NCBI GenBank assembly: GCA_002724185.1
Contig: PBOB01000079.1
Coordinates: 1 to 64,000 of the forward strand
DNA: 64,000 nt
DNA from: Acidiferrobacteraceae bacterium
GTDB lineage: Bacteria; Pseudomonadota; Gammaproteobacteria; Arenicellales; UBA868
Direction: 5' to 3'
Under the pieces are notes generated by a model that saw nothing but the letters and a program-made list of their open reading frames with translations, had not been told where the DNA came from and ran no database searches. A program made the translations under genes and the position numbers. Of the stretch, positions 18,189 to 26,711 are shown in pieces. Each line of letters starts with the position of its first letter. The first letter of the stretch is position 1.

Positions 18189-18506
18189 AACTGTGAATTA
18201 AACTAATACCGAGGCATATATGTGGAAGCAATATATATCAATAATACTAGACATCTGAAGCTACAATAAGTGTGAAATAAGATAATATCGGTTTAGTTAT
18301 TCTAATCTATTAATTAGAAATGATCAATTGCTGGAGTTACATAAAGAACAGATAATATTGCTAAGTCGCATGCTCTTTCCTCCTTGGTGTGTGATAACGA
18401 TTGAACCCCACACCAGTGGGGTTCTTTTTTAAGGAACAGTTAACTAGAAACAAGCATGCTTAATACCTCGCCAAATCCATAGTTTCTGAGTCTGTACTGA
18501 CAAAGG
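18189..18506. other. Gene-poor spacer with an orphan rightward terminator
   Basis: This 318-base spacer lies upstream of the leftward LysR gene and downstream of the leftward HAD gene, so a protein-coding transcript reading rightward is not expected. I find no convincing ORF, tRNA or rRNA. It holds an intrinsic terminator oriented rightward at 18403-18430, listed separately, which raises the possibility of a small RNA between about 18190 and 18430. The LysR promoter should lie near 18200-18260. Confidence 0.5.
18403..18430 (+). terminator. Intrinsic terminator without an annotated upstream gene
   Basis: A perfect nine-base-pair stem GAACCCCAC/GTGGGGTTC with an ACCA tetraloop (stem arms 18403-18411 and 18416-18424) is followed by six T residues on the plus strand. 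The minus strand lacks a T tract after the stem, so it acts rightward only. Confidence 0.8.
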
Positions 18507-19163
18507 CTAGATTTCCAGATTCTTAATTTCATCGGGTGCTGACAGAAGCTGATTTGGACTTTCCTGCTCAAGCTCCAAACGACTACCATAACCCCAAAGC
18601 ACACCAACTGATCTGATTTCGTTTGCCTTGGCTGCTCGGATATCAATAAACCTGTCACCTATCATAATGGAATTGTGACTAATAGCTTTCTTCTTCAACA
18701 ACTCTGCGATCTGCGTCGATTTTTCAACACCAACATCACCACCACTAATAAACTCAAACAAGTTTCTTAGTCCAAACATTTTCAGTATTTTTTTTGCTAT
18801 GGCACTAGGCTTCGAAGTGCATATTCCCAAACCACCACCTGCTGTTTGTGCGAGATGATTCAAGCTACTCTCTATCCCCTCATAGAGCGAATTCTCACGA
18901 TACCCGAAAATATGATAGCTCTCCCGATATGCAGCGATAAGTAATTCAAGCATAGATGCTTCAATTTCCCCACACAATTTCAAATAGATTTCGTCAAGAG
19001 GCAATCCTATCAGTGCCGATATATCCTTCTCACGAGCTTGTTCAAACTGATACCGATCAAGCGAATAGTTAATCGACCTGATCATCCCTATTCTTGGATC
19101 ACTAATCGTCCCATCCAGATCAAATATAAAATAATCCTTAGCGAGTTTTAGGTTAGAAGTCAT
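18507..19163 (-). CDS. HAD-superfamily phosphatase, Gph/PpaX-like
   Basis: The 218-aa protein has the haloacid-dehalogenase motifs: nucleophile Asp in FIFDLDGTISDP (near residue 15), motif II Thr/Ser in GICTSKPS, a lysine in GVEKSTQI and motif IV in MIGDRFIDIRAAKAN. The helical cap between motifs I and II is the phosphoglycolate-phosphatase type. Substrate unknown. It follows the PLP enzyme by 42 bases on the same strand. Confidence 0.88.
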   Translation of the reverse strand: MTSNLKLAKDYFIFDLDGTISDPRIGMIRSINYSLDRYQFEQAREKDISALIGLPLDEIYLKLCGEIEASMLELLIAAYRESYHIFGYRENSLYEGIESSLNHLAQTAGGGLGICTSKPSAIAKKILKMFGLRNLFEFISGGDVGVEKSTQIAELLKKKAISHNSIMIGDRFIDIRAAKANEIRSVGVLWGYGSRLELEQESPNQLLSAPDEIKNLEI

Positions 19164-19205
19164 GAGTATGTAACTGCAATAAGATCATCTTATCCGGAGC
19201 TTGAT

Positions 19206-20732
19206 TTAGAACCGAATCCCAACCTCTCTATTGAATCTCTCAATTAGCTCATCCCAGATTGGTGCTATCTTATGCAGTTGATCCCAAAAACTTGATTTTC
19301 GACGTAGTTCGAAATCATGAATATGAACATTCTGCTGCTCAACCCAGGTGTAGTAACCTAGATTAAAAATCCGCTCTCGGGCTACTTTGTCCAAACTGTT
19401 AACATGACTCGTATCTGCCCCGAACCAATATGTTGAGATTATCTCCTTAGCGTTTGCGAGAGAAAACTCACTCGGATAGCTGTTAGACAGTAGTTTTTCT
19501 TTCTCACTAATATATAAATCTGCTCCGTCTGTTGCAGCAGCCATAACAATATCATTTTCATCTAAATCAAGAAATTTGGCGGTCTTTATTGCAGCGAGAG
19601 TATTAGCGATCGCTGACAGGCCAAAATGCTCCATCTGGCGAACAATCGTCCGATCAATACCAATTTCGTCGACTAGGTATTCCTGACCCACTTCGGTGTT
19701 AAAGGCAATATTTAGCCCATCAGTAGCTTTATCAGTAACTGCAATTGCTAGATCAGTATTTAGAACGTTATGAATCAGGGGTATATGCTTGTCCCCTATG
19801 CCTTGAATGTTATGTTCTCCGTACCCATTGTAGAGCATAGTAGGACATTCCAGCGCCTCAACCGCCACGATTTTTGATCCAAATTTATCCTTTAAATAAT
19901 CTCCAGTGCCCAAAGTTCCTGCTGAACCAGATGCTGCGACAAAAGCAGCTAACCTAGCTCGTTCATTTACTTTTTGAAGCGACCTGAATACATTAGCAAA
20001 TGCTGGGCCACTGATTTGATAATGAGCGATGTGATTCGAAAATTCTGAGAACTGGTTTAAGATGTAGTTTTCCGGCGATTGATCCAATTCTCGGCACATG
20101 TCGTAAATTTCTTTGACATTACTCTCGGAGCCTTGGGTTCTCACAATGTCATCAGAATTTGCAACCCATTTCTCCAGCCAGTTAAAGCGTTCTGTACTCA
20201 TATTTTCTGGCAAAACCGCGACACCGCGACACCCCATTATCCGCGAGATAGCAATGCCTCCACGTGCGTAGTTACCAGTTGACGGCCAAACTGCTCGATG
20301 ATAGGTAGGGTCGAATTGGCCTGTGACCACACGTGGAACGAGGCAAGCATAAGCTGCGAGCACTTTATGGGCTCGAATCATAGGAAATCTATCACCAAAT
20401 AGAAGCACAATGCGGGCCTCTACTCCAGTCAGCTCAGGTGGCAATTCAATGTAATCTGGGAGATTGCTCCAAGACCTGGAGCCTAAGCGATTATACCAAT
20501 GCACACGGAACAAATTTAGCGGATGGGCTGAATCAATTGAAACTTCTAGAAGAGCATTCTTAACTTCTGCAGGAATGGTCTGGGGATCGCTTAGCTGCGC
20601 AAATTTAGGTAGCTTAATCTTGGTGTCACGAAACCTACTGACAGCGCGCTTATAAATAGATGGATCTTGGATATCAGTTACGAGCCCGTAACGCGATTTT
20701 TCTGTAACTAGCTCTAGTTGCGATTCCAGCAT
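19206..20732 (-). CDS. PLP-dependent fold-type II enzyme (cysteine-synthase-like)
   Basis: The 508-aa protein is a beta-family PLP enzyme. The Schiff-base lysine is likely in IRAHKVLAAY (near residue 122), followed by the WPSTGNYARGG loop that binds the substrate carboxylate and the ASGSAGTLGTGDYL phosphate-binding loop near residue 268. It is much longer than CysK (about 315 aa), with added N- and C-terminal regions, like a branch annotated as cysteine-synthase-family or PLP-dependent lyase in other bacteria. The reaction is unknown. It precedes the HAD phosphatase and lies beyond the terminator of the potD gene. Confidence 0.78.
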   Translation of the reverse strand: MLESQLELVTEKSRYGLVTDIQDPSIYKRAVSRFRDTKIKLPKFAQLSDPQTIPAEVKNALLEVSIDSAHPLNLFRVHWYNRLGSRSWSNLPDYIELPPELTGVEARIVLLFGDRFPMIRAHKVLAAYACLVPRVVTGQFDPTYHRAVWPSTGNYARGGIAISRIMGCRGVAVLPENMSTERFNWLEKWVANSDDIVRTQGSESNVKEIYDMCRELDQSPENYILNQFSEFSNHIAHYQISGPAFANVFRSLQKVNERARLAAFVAASGSAGTLGTGDYLKDKFGSKIVAVEALECPTMLYNGYGEHNIQGIGDKHIPLIHNVLNTDLAIAVTDKATDGLNIAFNTEVGQEYLVDEIGIDRTIVRQMEHFGLSAIANTLAAIKTAKFLDLDENDIVMAAATDGADLYISEKEKLLSNSYPSEFSLANAKEIISTYWFGADTSHVNSLDKVARERIFNLGYYTWVEQQNVHIHDFELRRKSSFWDQLHKIAPIWDELIERFNREVGIRF

Positions 20733-20845
20733 TGCTTATTCTCAAAGATGTTAATCCCACAACATAAAATTAAACTGCTAATAATACTTAATGAATAATT
20801 AAATGGCATATAAGCTCATTGTAATTCAAATACCGAACCGCAAAC

Positions 20846-20875
20846 AAAAAAGGCGGGCATTAAGCCCGCCTTTTT
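20846..20875. terminator. Bidirectional terminator after potD
   Basis: The stem GGCGGGC (20852-20858) and GCCCGCC (20864-20870) encloses ATTAA and is flanked by A residues at 20846-20851 and T residues at 20871-20875. It sits 17 bases past the leftward potD stop, ending the transporter operon before the PLP gene. Confidence 0.9.
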
Positions 20876-20891
20876 CAGTTACAGAGAAAAA

Positions 20892-21977
20892 CTACTGTGC
20901 AAGCCAGCTATTAAATCGGTCAGTTAGCGTATCCATATTGTCAGCCCAGAAGTTAAAGTCATACAGTAAAGCTGTTTCCGGGTTAAAGTTTTCAGGCGCA
21001 GTAGGCAAATGCGGCAAGATATCCGGATTCACAAATGGCGCTGCAGACATTCTCAAAGGACCATATGAAATGTAGTTGGTAGTATCTGCTAGAGCCTCAG
21101 CTGTGGTACAGAACTTCAAGAACTCTAGCGCTGCCGCCTCATTTGGAGCGCCCTTGACGACAACATAGGTATCAAGATCGAATACCTGGGGTCCCCACAT
21201 GATTTCAAATGGCTTGCCTTCCTTGTACATTGCATTGAAAAGCCGCCCATTGTATGCAGTGGTCATCACAACCTCACCATCCGCCAGTAGCTGTGGAGGC
21301 TGAGCGCCAGCTTCCCACCAAATTACATCATCTTTAATTGTATCAAGCTTAGCAAAAGCACGATCTTGACCTGCTTGTGTTCCAAGAACTTCATAGACGT
21401 CTGCAGCTGCGACGCCATCCGCCATCAGGGCCCACTCTAGATTAACTCTCGGCACCTTTCTTAGACCACGACGACCTGGGTACTTTTCGGTATTAAAAAA
21501 ATCAGCAATTGTTGTTGGCGTCCCATAACCATGTCCTGAGATTGTAGTCTTGTTATACGCGGGTACGGTTGCCCATGAAATATTACCAACATGACAATCT
21601 TCCAACGCACCCTCTACGAAATCTTCAGTAGCCGGTGTTCCGTCTGGAGCGGGTGCCCACTGGCTATGGTCTAGCTCGACAAGTAAGCCCTCATCGCAAC
21701 CACGAATGGAATCCTGCGGGGTCATATCAACGATATCCCATTGAACGTTTCCAGCTTCAACTTGGGTGCGAACTTCTGCCAAACCGCCATTGTAGTCAAC
21801 AACATTAAATTCCTGACCGGTCTGAGCCGTCCAAGGTTCTATGCACGCTTTAACCTGGCTTGCAGTATAGGATCCACCCCAAGACACAAACGTAATCTTG
21901 CCAGCGTATGCTGAGGAACTCAGCAAACCGATTCCTACAGCAGCAGCCAAAACAACTCCAGCTTTAAAGTTAGTCAT
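20892..21977 (-). CDS. PotD/PotF-type periplasmic substrate-binding protein
   Basis: This is the binding protein of the ABC importer encoded upstream. The 361-aa product begins with a clear signal peptide (hydrophobic VVLAAAVGIGLLSSSAYA, cleavage probably after AYA) and continues ITFVSWGGSYTASQVKAC, characteristic of the spermidine/putrescine-type family. The ligand could be a polyamine, GABA, betaine or related amine. A strong AGGAGGAG ribosome site precedes ATG 21977. It is the last gene of the potA-potB-potC-potD order, after a 174-base spacer with a hairpin. Confidence 0.9.
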   Translation of the reverse strand: MTNFKAGVVLAAAVGIGLLSSSAYAGKITFVSWGGSYTASQVKACIEPWTAQTGQEFNVVDYNGGLAEVRTQVEAGNVQWDIVDMTPQDSIRGCDEGLLVELDHSQWAPAPDGTPATEDFVEGALEDCHVGNISWATVPAYNKTTISGHGYGTPTTIADFFNTEKYPGRRGLRKVPRVNLEWALMADGVAAADVYEVLGTQAGQDRAFAKLDTIKDDVIWWEAGAQPPQLLADGEVVMTTAYNGRLFNAMYKEGKPFEIMWGPQVFDLDTYVVVKGAPNEAAALEFLKFCTTAEALADTTNYISYGPLRMSAAPFVNPDILPHLPTAPENFNPETALLYDFNFWADNMDTLTDRFNSWLAQ

Positions 21978-22031
21978 TTACTCCTCCTCTCCTCTACTCT
22001 TGTGGCGACGAATTTAATAGGGAAAAACCTG

Positions 22032-22055
22032 GACGCTGATGCCGCCAACAGCGTC
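22032..22055. promoter_or_regulatory. Hairpin between potC and potD
   Basis: Inverted arms GACGCTG (22032-22038) and CAGCGTC (22049-22055) enclose a 10-base loop in the potC-potD spacer. It lacks a T tract, so it is more likely a transcript-stabilising or processing element that allows higher expression of the binding protein than a terminator. Confidence 0.4.
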
Positions 22056-22151
22056 ATATACCCCGACTCTACCCAAAACTCACCCGTTCGGGCAACATTC
22101 AACTTTCTTCACTACCCAATAGATAGTGCTATCTTATTGAATACAAACGAT

Positions 22152-23030
22152 TTATGTGACTGCTGAGGTCCTTAGCCTTTCACTTCTTCGGCGCAATAAC
22201 TCAACAGCAACTAATAAAATAACAGAAAACGTAATTAACAACGTGGCGACAGCTAGGATGCTCGGACTGATCTGCTGTCTCAATCCCGACCACATTTGAA
22301 TAGGAATAGTTTTCTGCTCAGCATCTGCAAGGAAATATATAAGCACAACTTCATCAAACGAGGTTATAAATGCGAAAAGTGCTCCAGAAATCACCCCAGG
22401 AGTAATCAAAGGCATAATCACTCTAAAAAATGTGCGCAAAGGTTTAGCGCCAAGACTAGCAGATGCTCTAATTAGTGTTTCATCAAATCCCACCATCGTA
22501 GCAGTAACAGTAATCACAACATATGGCGTGCCGATTGCAGCATGTGCCAAGATCACTCCCAAGTGAGAGTATGCGAGCCCTACCTTTGAATAAAAGAAAA
22601 ACATACCGGCCGCAATGATGATAATCGGAACAATGAGAGGTGAGATTAGAAGAGCCATAATTGGTTTACGAAATGGCATTTGTGTACGACTTAATCCAAC
22701 TGCAGCGAGTGTGCCTAATGCTGTAGCTAATAAAGTTGCGAAAAATGCTATGAAAAGACTGTTCCTTGCGGCAAAAGCCCACTCATAGCCACGATTTGCA
22801 CCAGTCCCCTCACCTATTCCGAGTACATCTAAATACCATCGAAAAGAAAATGCTTCTGGATCGAGCCGCAACATAGCCGGAGTAAAGGTAAAATATGGTT
22901 CCGCGTTGAATGATAATGGCACGATTACTAATATAGGAGCCATAAGGAAAATGAACACTAAACAACAGATGGCAATAAAAGCAGCGTGCCATATTCTCCC
23001 AACAGGTCCGGTGTAAGCAGGTAAACTCAT
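22152..23030 (-). CDS. ABC transporter permease, PotC-like
   Basis: This is the second membrane subunit of the importer. The 292-aa protein has about six membrane helices (for example LVFIFLMAPILVIVPLSF and PIIIIAAGMFFFYS) and the cytoplasmic EAA loop seen as RASASLGAKPLRTFFRVIMP. It is 1 base from potB and likely translationally coupled. A close paralogue lies at 25752. The heteromer is presumably PotB with PotC driven by PotA. Confidence 0.9.
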   Translation of the reverse strand: MSLPAYTGPVGRIWHAAFIAICCLVFIFLMAPILVIVPLSFNAEPYFTFTPAMLRLDPEAFSFRWYLDVLGIGEGTGANRGYEWAFAARNSLFIAFFATLLATALGTLAAVGLSRTQMPFRKPIMALLISPLIVPIIIIAAGMFFFYSKVGLAYSHLGVILAHAAIGTPYVVITVTATMVGFDETLIRASASLGAKPLRTFFRVIMPLITPGVISGALFAFITSFDEVVLIYFLADAEQKTIPIQMWSGLRQQISPSILAVATLLITFSVILLVAVELLRRRSERLRTSAVT

Positions 23031-23031
23031 T

Positions 23032-24282
23032 TCAGCCTAACTTCATCTTATCAATACCCACTACCTTGTCATATAGCCAATATAGGACGAGTACTCCGAC
23101 AAGCAAGATGGTTCCCAATGCGGCCGCTAAACCCCAATTCAGTGATGACTTCATATGGAACGCAATTTGATTGCTTATCATTTGACCCTTGGCACCACCG
23201 ACTAACGCGGGGGTGATGTAGTAACCGACTGAGACAACAAATACCAAAAGACCACCTGCACCAATACCTGGAATAGATCTCGGCAAAAAGATTCTGAAAA
23301 ATGTTATGAACGGATTCGCCCCCAAAGACTGTGAAGCACGTAGCTCTGACAGTGGTATCGTTTTCATTACACTGTACATCGGCAAAACCATAAAGGGCAG
23401 CAGTATTTGAGTCATGGCAATGAGTGTGCCTTGAAGGTTATAGATCATCTGAATCCGACCATCGTCTGAGATAACACCCATCCATACCATAAGATCATTC
23501 AACACACCCTGCGTCTGTAACAGTACAATCCAAGACGTCGTTCTTACCAAAAGTGAAGTCCAGAATGGTAGTAAAACCATTATTATTAATAGGTTACTGA
23601 TTCGGGGCGGTTGAGTGGAGATTAAGTACGCAATTGGGTAACCTAGAATCAAAGTGAGCACGGTAACCAGCAAAGCAATCCATAGCGTGCGCACGAACAA
23701 CTTCACGTATATTCTCTTTTCGGATGGCTGTTTTACAATATTCCCGTCACCATCCAAATCTCTATCAATTGCGTTCAAAAAGTATACTGGAGTGTAAGGA
23801 ACACTTACTTTCTTCAGAGTCTTCCACGTGTCCAATTCACCCCAACGTTTATCGGCCTTAATCATGACCTCGCGGTATGGACCTTCTGTAACGTTCTTAA
23901 ATTTACGCTTTGACTTCACTATCAAACTACGCGCTCCAGCCATACTATAATTAACGCGTGTTGCAATTCGGCCGAGTGTTCCAGCCTCAGCCGCTAACTT
24001 AAAGTCTTTAACCGCAGCTTCGAAGACCTCTTCAGGCGGCATATCCTGCCCATCCCACTCACTAAGTTCCGCAGTTAACTGAGGCGCAAGAGTGATCATC
24101 CTTGGGTTGTCAACACTTCGAAACAACATACTGCCAATTGGGATGGCAAAAGTTATAAGAATAAAGAGCAAAAGTGGCAGTACCATAGCAAAAGCAACGT
24201 ACTTCTTGCGTCGCTCAGCCCGAGCAAGCTGCTCTTTTAGCGGCCTTCCGTCAATGATTATAGGTTGCTGAACAGTTGCCAT
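23032..24282 (-). CDS. ABC transporter permease, PotB-like, with large N-terminal insertion
   Basis: The protein of 416 aa is about 120 residues longer than a usual PotB (about 290). After the first membrane helix (about 29-50) comes a hydrophilic region (about 55-190) before the remaining helices; topology places it outside the cytoplasmic membrane. This region contains D175-x-D177-x-D179-G-N-I182, an EF-hand/dockerin-like DxDxDGxI loop, a possible calcium site. The EAA loop RASQSLGANPFITFFRIFLP is typical. It follows potA by 48 bases. Long-insertion permeases occur in marine proteobacteria, from memory. Confidence 0.88.
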   Translation of the reverse strand: MATVQQPIIIDGRPLKEQLARAERRKKYVAFAMVLPLLLFILITFAIPIGSMLFRSVDNPRMITLAPQLTAELSEWDGQDMPPEEVFEAAVKDFKLAAEAGTLGRIATRVNYSMAGARSLIVKSKRKFKNVTEGPYREVMIKADKRWGELDTWKTLKKVSVPYTPVYFLNAIDRDLDGDGNIVKQPSEKRIYVKLFVRTLWIALLVTVLTLILGYPIAYLISTQPPRISNLLIIMVLLPFWTSLLVRTTSWIVLLQTQGVLNDLMVWMGVISDDGRIQMIYNLQGTLIAMTQILLPFMVLPMYSVMKTIPLSELRASQSLGANPFITFFRIFLPRSIPGIGAGGLLVFVVSVGYYITPALVGGAKGQMISNQIAFHMKSSLNWGLAAALGTILLVGVLVLYWLYDKVVGIDKMKLG

Positions 24283-24330
24283 TACACGTTATTTACGATT
24301 GAGCCTGCATTTAGTTTCACTAAGATTCCA

Positions 24331-25428
24331 TTAAAGGGCGTCAAGAGCCCGACAATCCTCAATGTGCCATCCAACCTGAACTGTCTCACCCTCCAACAAA
24401 TGGCTGTGACGAGCTGCATTCTGGACCTTAACAATGAAGTTGTCCTGCCCACACAGTTCAAGACGAGTACGAATATGATCTCCCAGGTAGATTAGCTCCT
24501 TAACCTTGCCAGAAACAACATTCTTAAACTCTCCAGCATTCGGATTAATCGTAACTCGCTCTGGCCTCAGAGAAAGGGTTGTCTTAGTTTCTGACTGACC
24601 AATATTGATAGCCAGTGCAGTTAGAGTTTCGCCAGTATCTACCTGTGCTACACATTGATCACCATTTTTCTCTTTTACTGTAGCCAAAAAGGTATTATTT
24701 TCACCAATAAACTGAGCAACGAATGCATTGTCAGGTTGCTCATATAGGATATTTGGTGCGGCAACCTGCTGTACCACGCCATCATCAAAGACACACACAC
24801 GATTTGACATTGTCAACGCTTCAGCTTGATCATGCGTAACATAGACGACTGTTACACCAAGGTTCTCATGAATATGTTTGATCTCATACTGCATTTGCTC
24901 ACGCAGTTGTCGGTCTAGGGCGCCCAACGGTTCGTCCATCAAAACAAGCTTTGGCTCAAAGACAAGTGCACGCGCAACTGCTACCCGCTGCTGTTGGCCG
25001 CCAGATAACTGTCCTGGCCGTCTACCAGCAAAACCATCTAACTGGACCATGCCTAATGCCTTCTTGACACGATCCTCAATGTCGGATTTGGATACCTTTC
25101 GAACTTGCATCGGATAGGCCAGATTCTCCTGAACCGTCATATGTGGAAATAATGCATAATTTTGGAAGACAATACCAATATCACGTTTCCATGGTGGCAC
25201 ATCATTAATAGCGTCACCATCTAGAATTATGTCCCCGCTTGTGGCAGTTTCGAATCCAGCCAGCATCATCAAACAAGTCGTCTTTCCCGAACCTGAAGGG
25301 CCTAGCATGGTCATGAACTCTCCACGCTGCACGTCTAGCTTTAAATCTTTCACAACAAGATTTACACCATCATAACTCTTCTGGACGTTATTAAAACTTA
25401 CATAGGCTTCTCTAGCGCTCTTATCCAT
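24331..25428 (-). CDS. ABC transporter ATP-binding protein, PotA-like
   Basis: This is the nucleotide-binding subunit. The 365-aa protein shows Walker A GPSGSGKTT (near residue 43), the signature LSGGQQQR, Walker B VLMDEPLGALD and the switch THDQAEA, followed by a C-terminal TOBE-type regulatory domain (LRPERVTI region). It starts the potABCD-like operon with ATG 25428; a 323-base spacer separates it from the second PotC gene upstream. Confidence 0.94.
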   Translation of the reverse strand: MDKSAREAYVSFNNVQKSYDGVNLVVKDLKLDVQRGEFMTMLGPSGSGKTTCLMMLAGFETATSGDIILDGDAINDVPPWKRDIGIVFQNYALFPHMTVQENLAYPMQVRKVSKSDIEDRVKKALGMVQLDGFAGRRPGQLSGGQQQRVAVARALVFEPKLVLMDEPLGALDRQLREQMQYEIKHIHENLGVTVVYVTHDQAEALTMSNRVCVFDDGVVQQVAAPNILYEQPDNAFVAQFIGENNTFLATVKEKNGDQCVAQVDTGETLTALAINIGQSETKTTLSLRPERVTINPNAGEFKNVVSGKVKELIYLGDHIRTRLELCGQDNFIVKVQNAARHSHLLEGETVQVGWHIEDCRALDAL

Positions 25429-25751
25429 AAAAAATTCCGTATTAGTCTCTATTGAAGATCTAACTTAATCGCAAGATTAGATTAAAGGTATGCTTATTCT
25501 CCTAATTGTATGCCAATAAATATACGATATTGCAATACTTTTATCCTCAAACTAGAACCAATTCTAGGCCGAACCAATCAACAACTGACCTGGCTTGTTG
25601 AAATCATTACACAAATATCATCTATAAAACAAAAATTAGACCTTACTATAAGTGATAGAAACTTGCGAACCGATCAATCTAAACTACCGATTACAAGACA
25701 CTAACATGGATACTCAAATATACTGCAATTAGCTTCCTAGTGAAAAAGCTG
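25429..25751. other. Spacer between the second PotC gene and potA
   Basis: This 323-base AT-rich spacer contains no gene I can support; a 64-codon rightward ORF at 25510 has no family features or ribosome site. It should contain the promoter of the leftward potABCD operon and the 3' end of the transcript from 26660, but I see no clear terminator or -35/-10 pair. Confidence 0.45.
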
Positions 25752-26660
25752 TCATCCGTTACGCATGTTTGACGACATTGAACCCAATCCCAACCGCTCA
25801 TTTCTCCTGCGCAGTAACTCAACGAAATACAAAAGCACTATAGAGATCATTATCATGATAGTGGCGACAGCTAGGATCGTTAAAGTAATTTCCTGCCTAA
25901 TGCCAGACCACATAAGCCTTGGCAAGGTTACCTGATCCTCACCACCAAGAAATATAATTACAACCACTTCATCTAATGATGTAACGAAAGCGAATAATGC
26001 TCCAGTAACAATACCAGGAAACGTCATAGGCAAGATCACTTTCCAAAAAGTTCTTAAAGGTCGGGCTCCTAAACTAGACGATGCACGTATATAACTTTGG
26101 TCAAAACCAATCAGTGTCGCTGTGACTGTAATTACCACAAAAGGCGTGCCTAACGCAGCATGCGCAATGATTAGTCCAGCGTGTGTATATGCCAAATTAA
26201 ACTTTGAATAGTACAGGAAGATGCCAGCCGCAGTGATAATGATAGGTACAATCATTGGAGAGATCAAAAAAGCCATAATCAACCTCCGAAATGGCATGCT
26301 AGGTCGACTTAGGCCAATAGCTGCAAGAGTGCCTAGAGATGTAGCCAATAGGGTCGCCGGCAATCCAATGATGAGGCTATTCCAAGCTGCCTCCAGCCAT
26401 TCTGAACCACCTTCTGGTCGAGAAGCACGAATATCTTCATATACCCCAAATATTTCACGATACCATTTAAGCGAATAGGCAGCAGGGTCACCCCGAAGCA
26501 TGCCCTCTGTGAATGTGTAAAACGATTCCGCATTAAAAGACAATGGGACTACAACTAAAATAGGTGCTATCAGTAGAAGAAACACTAAACTACACAATAA
26601 CAAAAAGAGATAATGCCAAACTCTACCAAGTAGTCCCGTGTATGACGGTAAAGCGCTCAT
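25752..26660 (-). CDS. Second PotC-like ABC permease (tandem paralogue)
   Basis: The 302-aa protein closely parallels the PotC at 22152 along its length: shared segments include APILVVVPLSFNAE, GTLAAIGLSRPSMPFRR and the EAA loop RASSSLGARPLRTFWKV. It is full length with intact helices. No second PotA, PotB or PotD gene accompanies it. It lies 51 bases downstream of the ureohydrolase-like gene on the same strand. It may be an alternative membrane subunit for a different ligand or a remnant of a second transporter. Confidence 0.88.
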   Translation of the reverse strand: MSALPSYTGLLGRVWHYLFLLLCSLVFLLLIAPILVVVPLSFNAESFYTFTEGMLRGDPAAYSLKWYREIFGVYEDIRASRPEGGSEWLEAAWNSLIIGLPATLLATSLGTLAAIGLSRPSMPFRRLIMAFLISPMIVPIIITAAGIFLYYSKFNLAYTHAGLIIAHAALGTPFVVITVTATLIGFDQSYIRASSSLGARPLRTFWKVILPMTFPGIVTGALFAFVTSLDEVVVIIFLGGEDQVTLPRLMWSGIRQEITLTILAVATIMIMISIVLLYFVELLRRRNERLGLGSMSSNMRNG

Positions 26661-26711
26661 AAATGTTTCAGGTTATGTAAGAACTCACAAGATTTAACGA
26701 TCAGTATGTTA

